From contig JAQQWL010000013.1 in assembly GCA_038363925.1 (NCBI GenBank), forward strand, positions 806,001 to 870,000: a DNA stretch of 64,000 nt, given 5' to 3'. The stretch's first letter is position 1; each line of letters starts with the position of its first letter. The DNA comes from Apiospora phragmitis (Eukaryota > Ascomycota > Sordariomycetes > Amphisphaeriales > Apiosporaceae). The position numbers and the translations under genes are program-made. Shown one piece after another: positions 47,734-60,816 of the stretch. The notes beneath the pieces are model-generated. The model was not told where the DNA came from. It was given only the letters and a program-made list of their open reading frames with translations, and ran no database searches.

Positions 47734-50700
47734 AATATAGCGAGCAATTGCGAATTGCTAGCTGAACTCAATGAAACGATATGGGTTATGACGTCTTTTA
47801 TAAACTACGCTACCTGCGTATATAAACGAAAATAAACAATAATAGTTCCTATTGTTGCAAATACCGACACAGCTTTCTCTCGATACCTGATCCAGATGGG
47901 GCACAACTGTGACGACCCGACGACAGCCTCACCTATAGGATTTTGTGCGTAGGGCCTCAAGGCGGTGGTGTCCTACTGGTCTGGTCTTCGGCGAGTATGA
48001 CTCTCAGTCCTGTTTCTAACAGTACACTCTAGTCAGTTTCCCTCAGGATCTGGCGTTGCTAAAAGATCTCTCAAACGACAATTCAGTCTACAGTTTCTTA
48101 TCATCAGAGGAATGAATGGCGGCCCCCATTGGTGCCTCGCTCAGAGTCGGCACTCTAGTAAAAATGATATGTTCGCCTCTTACATCGCGGTATAGCATAG
48201 CTATTGCATATTGAGTCATGCAGGATATGAAACACCCCAGATCATGGATACGGTCGCTATTCCCAGGAGTAGAAAGCTACGCGATAGCTATGACGCGACA
48301 CACTCTACAAGAGTCCAAGAATGGTGAGTTATTCCTCATATTATGACGAAGAAGGGAGGCATGTGGCTGATTCATTCGGTCATACCAGCTGATTGAGACC
48401 TACAGCCTGCTTAGTATGTAGGGTGTTATATTATACACCAGGCCTTCTCGACACCGTCCACCATTCATCTTCCATTGCGGACCGGTGTAGGCCTTTCCCA
48501 TTCACTTTCTTGGGAGTCTAGCCTGTTTCATGAACAGGCCCATCGAGTCCTGGATGCTGGATGTGATGAGTTGAGACAAACACTATTAAAAAAAGAAGCT
48601 ATTGGGTCTATCTATACTGAAGAGTTCCTTGAACTATAGGAAGCGGCAAGAAACCCTAAGCGTGCCGCGTGGTATATGTCTGTCTACTATTATGGTGCTA
48701 GGGGCAAAAGAAAACAGGGCAGGGCAGGGGTAGGGTAGGGTAGGAGGCGAAATCGCGAATGGACGGCAGTGACGAAACCATCCAGCCTTCCTTTCATTTT
48801 CTTCATGCTGCATGCCGGCAAAAGCTGCTGGAAGAGTCTGGGGAACATTGAAGCGATACTGCTTGGCGAACCAAACCTCGAGTTCGCATGGGCGACCGAG
48901 ACACGGCTCGTTGCTTAATCTCCCCCTCCCCTTTTCCTCCTCTTCCCATCCAACCATCCATTCCCCAACAAGGGGCCGATGAACAAAATAAGAACTCAAA
49001 ATCAGGGAATGCCACCCCTCGGATGTGACGTCAGATCACAGACGAGGGCTTGCGATGAGCCCGTCATATATCAATCGCGACGGGGAAATCAATTCATGGC
49101 AAGCAAGGAGGGCGCGGACCTGGTTTTGTTAAGGCTGTCCGGATATAGGTCGGTCTGCCTAGGACTTGGGTATGTGTGATTAGGTGAAACGGAAAAGAAA
49201 AACCTGATGGGGGAAAAAAAAACCTGCCAACGGATGGCTGCCTCAATCACGAAGCATACAATGTCATAAATAAATTTGACATGGGTTACACTGCTGGGGA
49301 GGCGAATACACATGGCTCATGCTCGTGGAAGCTGAAGCGAGGTCTCGGCTAGCAGCAGCATCTCTCTCTTCTCTGTCTCTACATAGGTATCCAACGTGGC
49401 CGAAGGAGAGGGAGTGCATGATGCCGTGCACTGCCGGCGTTTGCGTGTGGAGGACATGGCATTGTCGGTGTCGCACAGCAGACCCGGCACTGTAGGTAGA
49501 CGGCGTGAGATAGGAATGGGAGGTTCTTCTCTACACTACCAACTACCCCGCATCATCTCCAGATCGCTTCTTGGTACTCCGCATTGGCCAGATCACGGTC
49601 ATACCACACTTCTTTTGGACGCTGGACATCCACAACGTGCCATGCATATTACTTATGTACCTCATCCACAATCGTGTGTTGTCTTCGGCGAGTTTATCTT
49701 CCTTTTGCCCAACGGCTTTTATTTTTCCATCTCCTGTTTTCTCTCTCTTCCAATTAGTTAAGCTTTTTTTTTTTTCATTTTTCCCCCCATCTCATGTTAA
49801 TATCGTCTGATGCGCCGACATCGGGAAGCTCCATCGCGTTTTCTGTAAACTCCCATGTTTGGCCACTTGGCAACGAACCTTGGAATGTGCCGGTGCGGTT
49901 GTGGCAGTCAGCAAGCCTGCCTACTGGCCAGCTGCTGCCTGTCCCTGCTGCCCTGCTCTGCCTTGTCAACGCCACGAAGCTTGCGCTGCCGACTAATGTG
50001 CATGAAGTAGCATCGTGCCATGGAACAGTTCTTAGGTAGCCAGGATTTGTCGCTGGCCTCTCGGCGTTGCGGTACTAATATGGAAAACAATACCGTACAT
50101 TTGAACTGTTTCTCGCTACGGCCCGACAGTCCATATTGCAGCAGAACCCCTGGCTCCTAACTCACTGCCCCTTGTGACAGGGCCAAAATATACCTTTCTT
50201 TACCCCTTCCAATGGCATCCGGCCTTGGCGGTCTGGTACACGCTCGCCAACCCCACAAACCAGTCTTTATGCAAGACATTAATAATAATGGCACCTATTG
50301 GAAGAAAAAGCCCGGCACACACGCATACACCCACCACCATCTTGAGTCTCTGGCCCTTTATATTTCGTTATGCACCCAGCCCCTTTCTCGGACGCCTGCC
50401 ACTTTCAAGGATAGGATCATCATTATGACTACACGAAGCCGCTGCTACCCACTTCTGTCCGCCCCGTAGGCGGTACATACCACCTCTCTTGTACACTAGG
50501 GTAAACGGCCATGCGCGTACGTACCTCGTTGAATTCGGTGCACTGGGCGCCTGCCTACCTGCAGCCACCAGCATCAGTCCCCTTTCCTAGTTGGGAAGCC
50601 GACGGTAGTGACCCCCAGCTTGCCCTTTGAAACAGGTCCTCCCGCCTCCTACCAGTCCTTCATAGAAGACAAGAATGTGTGTAATGATAAAGAGCTTTTT

Positions 50701-50974
50701 GATTGGGTATCCATCCAGCCTGCTATCCATGTAAAACTAGTAGTAGATCATGCCTCATACACACGTTTTCTTTCTCATTCGCTGTTGTCGCCTGCAGCGG
50801 TTTGGCACTTACCTTCTTTTGACCTTAGGCCCTGAACGCCAATGCCATGAATCCCCTTCCATCCAACCCTAGGTTACCGCTTGGGGAAAAGGTCCAAGTC
50901 TGGTGCTATGTCTACACTTCTAGGGGAGGGTTTCCCCCGGGTTGGCCCCCATGCCGACCAATAGTCGATGACTC
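47734..50974. other. Intergenic, no supported gene
   Basis: No gene signal. Holds a short TAGGG pentamer array (48727-48744), a poly-T run near 49765-49777, and a small hairpin GCCTGTTTCATGAACAGGC near 48521. Confidence 0.5.
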
Positions 50975-53364
50975 TCAGTGAGCGAACGTGAAAGCCGCCC
51001 CCTCCATGCCGGCGGCTACCTGGTGATGTCCTATCAGACCATAGTCTAGGTGCATCACCCCGTCGTGGACATTGCCGAATTGGCCAAAGTCCACGTCGTC
51101 GGGGCTGCCCCAGAGCATTCCATCCAGGTCCCAGAGTCCGTGCTGGTCCAGTAGGCCCATCATGCCAAAGCTCTCCGTCTCCAGTCCGATTGGGGACATG
51201 TGCAGCTCTGAGCCGTCTGCCATGAGGATGTTGCGATCCGTCACCAGTCGCTGCAGGGGACTGTGGGCCCGCAAATCCGGCTCCAGCTGCCGTGAGGCCT
51301 CGTACATTCTCCAAACAACTTCTCGGCTCCTCCGGGCTGCGAGTGACCAGTCCTGCATCGAGTCCAGTAACTCGAGGATGGTCTCGATCTGCTTCTGCCA
51401 GTCTGCCACCCGCGAGCTATCCCATTGCCAGAAGATGCTAACCAAGGGGATCATGGCCGCCTGGTATAGGAACCAGACTGCGTTCCAGCCGCTCATCTGA
51501 TTGCGTGTCCATTCCCTAGCGATATCCTCAATGGTTTGTTTTGCCAGGTCGCGGCATGCCTCAATGGCAGCGATATCGTGTTCCGGAGCATGAGACGCAC
51601 CACTGCTCGCCAGGTTCAGCAGCACCGGCCTGTGGATGAGCATGCGCAGGTTCTGGTATCGCCATTTCATGATACAGCGCGCAATGTAAAGGGGTTCAGC
51701 GCAAGGGTCACTGGTCCGTAGCAGCCATGGTAAGTTGCTGTACCAGTTGACCAACTGTCCATCAAGGTTGCAACGATCCTCGGCGCGAAGAAGTGGAGTG
51801 ATTGCCAGCATGTCTTGGATACCCGTGGCGATCTTACAGAACTTGATGTTCTCGATCAAAGGAAGAATTCCTGCATGCTGTGCCGAGTCGCGGCCTGAGC
51901 TCATGCCGGCTTCAGGGGAACGAATGTTGATGGCAGGACCCCAGCGGCCGAACGATGGTCGACCCATTGTTGTTGTAGCCCAAGTGTCCAAGCAAAACAG
52001 ACTCCACCATGTTCGCCTTCTCGCCTCAGCTACAGCAAACTCGTTGCTACTGCCACTTGGGCCATGGGCAAGACTTTCGCGGTGAAGCCCCAGGGCGCTG
52101 GCCATCCGGATGGCAGCGCCAAGGACCGAGTTAGCCATGTTTGGACGATTTATATAATGCAGGTAGTAGCCGCCAATCAGAGCCAAGGACTGGACGGTTT
52201 CGATGTGGCTGCTGCCAAGAGAATCCATAGGTAGGTATTCCATGGCTCTGTTGTAGTAGTTGAAATGGTTATAGTCATCTGATTTCATGGCTGCAATGCT
52301 TCCCATAGCAAAAACCATGTTAAGCAAAGCAAGCCAGGGCGCGTCGAAGCGTTGGCCTTCGAGGTAATCTGCTCGGAACGATGCCTCGTCCAACATGGGG
52401 ATGAAAACATGGATCCTCTTGAAGTAAGCGTCGATTAATGTCTGGCCTTTCCAGGACCATGGTACCCGCTGCGGCTCCTTGGAGGTCGAAACTTTCTGCT
52501 TGAGGATTGGCATGTTGTGTGCCATCTCGACGCTGTTAAGAGGCGGTGTAAGAGAGTTGCGTAAGCCTGGCTGTACCTTCAGCATCACCATCAGGGCTGC
52601 TTTTATGGATGAAGCACCCAGATATGAGGCTTGTCGATCTACCGAGAGAGACAGAGCGTTCACGTCGTCAGCCTCCGCTGGGATAGGGTCCCGGCCACGG
52701 CGTTCCTCGTCCCATTCCATGTCTCGCACTGGGATCTGTTCTAGGCTTCCGAGACCTTCGCTTGCCGACAATGAAGGTGAACCCATCTCCGTAGACATGG
52801 GTGATGCGTGAAGTGGGGGTGATGGCAGTCCATTCGTGGTATCCAATGTCGGCCGATCCAGAAGGTTGAGCAGTTCTTGACGCGAAAGAGGCAGAAGTGC
52901 CTGCATTTCATGGCTGGGATATAACCGTTTCAAGATGGACCGACATTCTTCGAGTGACTGTGATAGAGCCTCGAGTGTTTTCCTCGAAGGAATCACACGT
53001 TGGCGATGTTTATCGTAGAAGCAGCGCTTCGGGGCTCGGCTCGAAAGACATTGCCCACAGGGCTGTTGGCCGTCACACCGACTATAGCGATGTCAGCCCT
53101 GTGCTGGACGTCTGATGGCTTCCAAGAGTACTTACATCTTTCTGCGTTTGCACTCGGCACAGGCATGTGGTGTGGTGATGCGCTTGGCCGTGCCACTGCT
53201 ATTGGTCTTGGTGCCATCTGCAGAGTCTGTTGATTGCTTTCGAGGGGTGACCCCCTGGACTGCGAGGCGTCAGTATATAACCAACGGCGTGAGGTTGTTA
53301 TGCTTGTATACTTACAGGTATGGAACATTCCACCTTGGGTGGGGATGGGGATGGACGGCGCCAT
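50975..53364 (-). CDS. Zn2Cys6 (GAL4-type) transcription factor with fungal-specific domain
   Basis: Nuclear regulator of about 759 aa. Three exons: 53364-53316, 53259-53136 and 53081-50975, GT-AG with matching phases; the second intron splits the zinc cluster. The cluster reads CAECKRRKIRC-DGQQPC-GQC and then one more Cys after eight residues, a canonical CX2CX6CX5CX2CX8C, followed by the basic linker YDKHRQRVIPSRKTLEAL. The middle region holds the PF04082-type domain (LIDAYFKRIHVFIPMLDEASF, AIRMASALGLHRES, ARRRTWWSLFCLDTW). The C-terminus is acidic and Gly/Met-rich (DDVDFGQF), a likely activation region. Target genes are unknown; nothing beside it suggests a local cluster regulator. The ORF from 52996 alone would miss the DNA-binding domain. 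Intact. Confidence 0.93.
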
Positions 53365-56300
53365 GACCTTGACGTAGGTGTGGAGTGAAGTACAGCGGTG
53401 TAGAGCAAAGATCAAGCTCAGAGCCGACCAGAGATATCTAGAGGATCTGCAAGAATTGGCGTGCTTGCCCACCGGTTATGCCATAGTCGGGAGACGGGAG
53501 ATGGCAATTGTTTATATAGTGCCTTCGTCCTGCAACACCTTGATGTGGGGTCCTGGGAAATATGAAGAATCCGGGGATGGACGTCTGAACCGTGTGGAGT
53601 AGGATGGGTAGGAGGCCCTCATTCCCGCCCAGGTACAGAAACCTATGTGGCCATGAGTACCTTGTATAAGATGCTTGATATACGACGTGGCAGAGACACT
53701 GGGCGGGAGCAGTAGGGTACACACCCAGCTCCACAACCCTAAGCATTACCCATTTCCACCTTGAACAGGCACCAGCCTGTGGCAAATGATGCGGTAGGCT
53801 GCTCCCCTTTCACAAAGGATAACATGATGCACATATTGGTGAAGGATGTATGCAGATATTAGCGTGGTGCCGAGTGGCTTGCTGGCGGAGAATATGTACA
53901 TACACATGTATCCTACAGCTTGTCTCATCGGGACAGAGCAGTAGTATATTCGAGATGAGAGTAATTGTAAGGGTGAAGGACACGGGTTTGGTGGCGTAGG
54001 TTCGTTGCAGGGGTTATGGCTACTGCCGATCCAGGGTTCCAGGGCTCCAAGGCACACCAGACGAGTCGCGACCTGACATAAGACATTTGCCCGGGACAGG
54101 GGGGTAGGCGCTTGGTGGTGTTCTTTGCAGCGGGAAATCCCATAACCCACTGGGATGAGTGGGAGTGTAGCTTTGTGGGGAAGCGAGGTTAAAGGAGGAG
54201 ACAGAACTGACAGGGTACCTACCTGACCTCCGAGTGGCATTGAGTACCGCAGCAAGCAGATGCTTGCAATGCTACCCTCGGTTGGGATCCCCATAAGTTC
54301 CCCATGGCGGCTAGTATCGCCCACTTAATAACCCACCCCTGACAGTTGAGCGCCCGACTACAAGGCTCGGATAAAATCGCAGTGGCCGGCGTGATCGAGA
54401 GACATCTGTATGCTGCCATGCGACTGGTTGGAGATTCATTCTTGGTCTCTCTCCCACCCCTGTCCCGCCATTGGGTTTTTCCATGAGACCCGCGAACCCC
54501 TCGATCAAAATTGACCTGGAAGGGTTGCAACCTCCAAACTTGTTGAAGAAGAAGAAGAAGAGGACCCGTTAGCTTGGCGAGATGCGTTGTGCGCCAAGGT
54601 CATTGTCGGCCAGGAAGCCGAGAAAGCAAGCAGGCAGAATGGGTGACGTGGGATTGCGGTTTCTGGTGCATTGTACGTAGGTACTGTAGATACTGCTTCC
54701 GCGCCGAAAAGTGCCGTCTGTCAGATCATGACCTCAACCTTGAGCACACTGGGCCGGTCGAGCGGCGTTAAAACACTGACGTATGGTCTGGTCTCGACGT
54801 GAACTTGAGAGTTCTACTGATGCGGTTGTGCTATGATTAGATCCGCACTATAGAGGGAGCAAGACATGTTGTCGCATCAGAAGTCGCATGGAGAAACCGA
54901 ATGATCAGCAACGAACTCCACGTGAAGCACCTTCCAGGCCGCAGTCTCGATGCTAGCGATGCGAGAGGCAAGGGCAGAATAGATTTGACTCCACGAAGAA
55001 CAGGCTCTGGTGGGTCTTTTGGTTCCTCACCACCAACTATTATGGCTCTGTGCATTCGATTGCGCCGACTTGTTCGGCGATATGCTGCTATGCAGGAGCT
55101 GCAGAGCGCGCAATGATGTAGGCCCCCGGGTGGCTTGTCTGGTTTCGTGCCGAGCAGTCCGGTCAGGAGGTTGTGTTACTGCTGCTAACCGTGAGCCTTG
55201 CTTTGTCATGGCTGACGGGGCAAGGCATGTACACAGAAGGATTAGGTAGACAAAATGACATTGTCAGATAGGATATCAGATTGTGAGTATGTCTGTGTCT
55301 GGTGTGTTGCTTCATTTCGAAGGGTGGACCTTTTGGGATGAACAGGTTAAGTCGGTCGGGTGTCGAGGCTAGGCTAGACGGCTCGGCCGATCCAGTTTTT
55401 CCACGACGCCGAACCATTATTGGAGAAGGACAGGCACGCTCTAGCGTTGATACCAGACGTGTATTAGTATGTAGATATGTTGCAGGGTATTGATCGAATG
55501 TTCCCATTCGTTCACAAAGGCAATCCGCCCGATTGGGGCACTTGTCCCGTGTATACATACCTACGGGAGCCTTAACCTGTTGCAACTTGTGTTCACAGCA
55601 GGTACTTGGGTAGAGGTCGTCGTAAGTGACTCGAGGCGAGTATACCATGTCACTGATGTCGTGGACGACTGCCCATATCTACCTCCCAAGATCAGCTGAT
55701 TAACCCGTTGCAGCTTCAACATAGTGAGTAAAGAAGTATGTATGCCGCTGCGTCCATATGAAGTTCACTGGGTCCTGGGTTCGTGACTTTCGTAGGCGGT
55801 TTCGAAGTGAGTGGTTGATACAAGTACATCGCCCTCTACGATATCAAGCACGGGCAAGGTTGACTCAGAGCATCAAGGTCGGATACTGATGAACCACCCC
55901 TGTCTGCCCCGTGACGACACAACCATCCACCCAGCCAGAGGCCTGCATTGGGTAACTCAAGATATCTCAATAAAACCTCAAATTCCTAAATCGGTGAGAT
56001 ATGCTTGCTATACAATTGGAGTTGACACCACCACCACCCATGTTGTTTGCCATTGGCCTAGGTCGGCCAGGCCCAAATCTCCTCCAAGGGGTCCTTGGGA
56101 TTTGGGAACCGGAAACCCTGTTGATCTAGTCCGAAACAACCGAACTAGCCCGGATACTCGTGCGTGCCGCTCGATTACCCGTCCAGTCAAGTCTTTTCCC
56201 ATTGACTGTCCGCATTTGGGTATCCGTGGCCGCTCGCGCGCATTTTACCCCACATTCTTTCATCTTTCCAGGTGCGAATTGGTGCTGCGCTGCGAGCTGC

Positions 56301-58155
56301 ATCTCACATCTGGGATGTAGGTAAGATGCTGCTGTTTGCATGTAATCGAATGCGGAGTGCATATTTCGACAGGTGACACTTCATGCTCAACCTCCTTTGA
56401 TAAGCCGCCCACAATAGGTCGCGACCCCCCTGTACATGTTAATTTGCCTATACCGAGGCTGCGCAGGTCTTGGCGGGTGCTGCCTCCTATCAAATGACAG
56501 GAAGGATCCTCGACATCTATCCATACAGTATGTTTCCAGTGGCCATGTCTAGCGGATAGCATGCGCTTAAAGGGGTGACGTTCCTGACTTTCTCCAGCCG
56601 CCTGGCCGTTGAGAAACAAAAAGCCACCTATAGCACAGAAGACTCAAACACCTACTCGTCCATGATAGCCGAATTTCATGGAGTCTTTTGCCTGCATCTA
56701 CTCCTTATCCCGCGGACCCTCCAGGGTAGAGAGAGCCTGTTTGTGATGAGTGGATTACAGACACATGACGACGTGTGTTTATTAGGCGAGTGGCCAAAAG
56801 GCCACATCGAGCCTTTGGCGATTGATAGTCCTGTCTCTATATTAATCGGTCACGACCACGTTCCCCGATTATCTGCGTGGCCCTGTGTCTCATATAAGAC
56901 TAGAGATCTCACTGGTGTAGTGTAGGACCGTTTGAGGGGTTATTGCCATCCCCGACCAAAATAGACCGAGCCTGTCTCATCGCTAGGTCTGGGGTGCAGA
57001 AAAGACCAGGCAATTTTTGCCGCCAAAGCAATCTGAGTCGCTTGTAAATATTTTTCAACGGGCCAATTTGTCCACGTTGCTGCGTGAAGAAGGGAGCCCT
57101 CGAGAGAGCGTAGCGAACTTACCTCGCTGCTTATTGCCTGTCTCGCCCATTGTGACCCTTAACTCGCTTGGGTTCCCGAAAATCCCTGAGATCCACCCAC
57201 ATTGTCATTGATACTGATGTTTAACGAGCCCAAGCGAGGCAGCTTCATAGTTTAGCGAGAAGGACCACCTGACCCTCAAGATTGTCACTGTGAATGTGAT
57301 GATCGAATACAGCGACATACTGAAGCCAAGTACCGCGAAGTACGTAGGCTTAATCTAACAAGCGAGTCAAGGAGACGAGAAACACCATCATATGCCTCGT
57401 TGGCCGCGTCCATCGTCGGCGTGTGCTTTCCAATCCATGTTTGCCGCATTGGCAATCGAGGCTGATCTTTCGCTTACACCGCCAACCAGAGAGCGTGGAG
57501 AACATGATGGGATCGTTTAGCTTCAATGGGGGATGGTCATAAAGAGACTGTGGTGCAACTTACCCCGTGGGGCGTCTGGGGTTAGGACAAGCACGTACAG
57601 TATGCTGTGTCACCAGCACACCGATGACCATTCCGAATAGAGATTCGACTAAAAAGCACGGGAAAGCTAGGTCAAGATCTGCAATGTATGTTTTCGTTCT
57701 GGCAACGGGTGGAGGAGTTGACAGAAACGATACACGTGGTTTAAACAGAGGGAATCGGGAAAAAAGGAATGAGTACACATGGTCCCTTGAACAGAGCTAT
57801 TCTCATGTCTCGTGTTGAGATCAGATAATCCCCAGCTCCCAGAATAGGAGTCTCGAGCTGCTAAGATCAGCGTTGCTCTTGTTTCTACTCTTGTCCAAAA
57901 CCATGCAACTGCATCCATCCAGAAGGTTACTGCAAGGGCCTGCGGTCCGAAGAAAGGCCCCAGACATTGCTACCACAGCTGGAATGGTGTGCCGCAGTAT
58001 CATCAGAATATCCGCCAAGCTCCAGGTCTTCCCAGAAGGGCCCACTAAACTCCAATTTCTCCACGTAGAACGCCTATCACCAGTCATGAACACTGGGCGT
58101 CAATCTCACGCCAATGCCGGTCTTTAATCCCTAGTGCCCTATCGATGGTCCACCC
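53365..58155. other. Intergenic, no supported gene
   Basis: About 4.8 kb with only short overlapping ORFs and no recognisable domain. A GAA trinucleotide run lies at about 54546-54562. The first 300 bp are the promoter of the Zn2Cys6 gene. Confidence 0.5.
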
Positions 58156-59985
58156 TTACAACCTAAGTACCTGGCACCGGCTGGCGATGCCGTCGAATAT
58201 GCAGGTGTTGTCGATGGGTATGTACTGCTTCGTGATGATCTTGATGGCCTCCTGCGCCACCATGCCTCCTGTAAGTGCGGAAATGTTGTGCAATTCGCCG
58301 CCCGCAGCTCGGGCAAACCTCTTCACAAGCCTGCGAGACGCGCATATCGTCGGCTGCTGCAGGAAGACGACTGCGGGCTCTTGCCTTTATCTGGTTGACA
58401 GAAGCTCTGGGCTCGTGCGTGGTTGCTGAAAGCGCAAGATATATGGGGAGAAGGGACAACGGTATCATGGTAACTTCGGCAAGGCTGTCGTTTGCCTTTT
58501 GCTCCTCTGGAATACTGGTTAGTAGTACGCAACTATACGTGACATCTAAACGAAGGATGCTCACCAAAAACCTTGCTTAGGTCTTGGTCGCCAGTCGTAG
58601 CATTGACCAATTTAACGAAGGAAGCGTTTTTGCAGAACAGCTCGACCTCGGCAGAGTCAACGTCTCCGCCAGCCGAAAGAGACCTTGCTATTTCGAGTAC
58701 TTCCTGAGCATCTTTCCGGGCTTTAGCCTTGTACAGGCCCTGCAACTTGACGTATACGCTGGACTGCGCTTTCATATCCGGCAAGCCTCCGGGGAGTGGC
58801 AAACAGCCGTAATTCTGGTAAAACTCTTTGATGGCTCTTGCAATCACCCAGAAAGAGGATTTGGCATCGACCTGTGAAAGAGTCAGTAGGGTTCAATATA
58901 CATCCCCCAAGTACTTATATACGTACGTTACCAGAAGCCTCGTGGGCGAAAACCTCCGCCAGTGTAGACTCGAGTGTGTACTCTTTGATGTTCCGGTTCA
59001 CCGCCGCCACAGCTTCCTGAAAGTTCTCTTCTCCCCCTTCAGGATTGTTTATTCTTGCACTCTTTGCCACCATTTCCCGAAACTCAAGCTTTGCTTTGTA
59101 CTCTGTCGGCAGCTTTCCATCGTGGGCTTCCTTCCACTTCTCGAGATAGTGAAGAAGTAGAACAACATAAGGTAAGTGGCCGTGTTCGTGATCATCAAGC
59201 TGGTCCATATCCTTGGTCATTTCCTCAGCGAACTGTGCAAGTTCTGGCCAAGGCTTAGTTAGGCGTAGGTCAATTGTTCTCTCCGCCTCAGGATGAGTAT
59301 CTACTATGGGGAAGGTACCGGGCAGCTTGATGCTGAAGTAGGAGTAGAATCCAGCTGAATGGATGGCAATCAATGGTGTATGATGTTCCCGCCCATACTC
59401 CTCCAGTGCAGCCAGGTCTTTGGAGCTAATGGGCATGGTGTACATGATGAGCGTATAAGTCGGCGACTCCAAGAGGACTTGGTCAAGCTCGACGGGCCCC
59501 TGTGTTACGGTCAGCTTATGCCCTCGTTCTCATGCAACCAGACCTTGTAAACATACCTGCTGCTTTGGGAACCATTCACCCTGAACATCAGGATTCAGTT
59601 CTTGGAGAAGCTCTGTGCAGCACTTCGATCGCAGCTTACCAAGGCAAGTCTCATCCAGGAAGAAGTTCACGCCCAGATCGGCATTCTTCACGACAGCCTC
59701 GTCCACTATCGCGAATCGACCTATGCCTGTGATCTTGTCAGCACTTCATCATAACATCAAGCATTTGGCCATATTCTCAGGTGCTGACCTACCTGGTAGT
59801 ACCAGATTCTTTAACGTCTCCACGCCCACTGTGCCGCTGCCTGAATTCACAAGCAAAATATTCGCCGACTCCAAAGCTGCTTGACCACTGGCCGCCCATA
59901 ATCGTAACTGTCGATCATACTTCTTCTCTTTGTCGGAAGGCCCATGGAGAATTGGGGGTGTCTGGCTCATCACTATCTCGGTCAT
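58156..59985 (-). CDS. ula1: NEDD8-activating enzyme E1 regulatory subunit (Ula1/AppBP1), with one 1-nt frameshift
   Basis: Forms with Uba3 the heterodimeric E1 that adenylates NEDD8/Rub1 for cullin modification. Five exons: 59985-59793, 59726-59557, 59499-58927, 58871-58565 and 58506-58156, all GT-AG, giving 530 aa. Visible features are [19 protein letters not shown] and [19 protein letters not shown] (nucleotide-fold of the inactive adenylation domain), [10 protein letters not shown], a helical middle, and the C-terminal [19 protein letters not shown] and [14 protein letters not shown]. In the last exon one extra base in the A run at 58315-58317 (T on the coding strand) breaks the frame just before [11 protein letters not shown]; read as given, the last 50 residues are replaced. 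A Met at 59970 is an alternative start. Diverges from nma111. Confidence 0.9.
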
Positions 59986-60816
59986 GTTGAAACGTTAGTG
60001 GGATCTCGCCGATGTTGATTGAGATGAGCCGTGAGCCGTGAGCTGTGAGCTGTGAGCCGTGAGTGTTTTTGGCGGTTTGATGAATCTATGGTTCACTAAC
60101 TTCCAGGGTGCATCAGGTGGAATTTAACAGTCTCATGTATTGGGTTCTCTGTGTTGCTTTGTTTTCTGAGGTGTCGATGTTCACGGCGTGCTGTGTTAGG
60201 TGTTAGGCACTGTGACCTGAGCCAGGCAGTGACGTTTAGCGGTTAGCTATCTTATCGCATGAGCTTACTTAGCCACATCAGCCTCTCACGGGTGGATGGC
60301 TTCCATTCAATATACTGTGGGCGCGCTCAGGCTGCTGCACCAACATCGCAACAAGCGTCACTCACTAAGGTTAGAGAGAGAGCGTGGTCCGAAAATTTGT
60401 CCCAACTTCGAATGCCGTTGGACTGTACTCTAGTATATTCATTCCCCTTTTCCTTCAATGGGGAGCTTGGAGTTGGTCAATTATACCCAGAGGTTTTGGT
60501 CCTGACTTCGTGTCGTCTTTTCCCTTTCCTGTCACTGTGCTGGATGAGGCGCTCCATCCTCCGTCTGCGTAACTGCTTCATCAGCCTTGTAAGCTTCGCA
60601 AACCGTCACGCCTCACTTCGTCGACTAGAAGACCTTCGTTTGACGACTTCTATACAATCTTCGACCTTCCGTTTCATTGCCAATCAGTCTTCTCTACCAA
60701 CCCTTCGACCGCTACGAAATTTCGTTCCTGCGTATCGCCGATTCGTATCCCATCGCGTCAAATACCCCGAACTCGAAACGACGGAAGGAGGAACACAGGC
60801 AGTCCAAGCTGCGAAT
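59986..60816. promoter_or_regulatory. Shared divergent promoter region of ula1 and nma111
   Basis: 831 bp between two divergently oriented start codons. Close to ula1 lies a 7-bp tandem array (GCCGTGA/GCTGTGA, five units, 60026-60063). The nma111 side is pyrimidine-rich. The frame that runs open upstream of nma111 from 60259 is probably untranslated leader. Confidence 0.5.
60026..60063. repeat. 7-bp tandem repeat, five units
   Basis: Units GCCGTGA, GCCGTGA, GCTGTGA, GCTGTGA and GCCGTGA follow each other without gaps, about 40-80 bp upstream of the ula1 start codon. The units differ only by C/T at one position. Confidence 0.8.
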
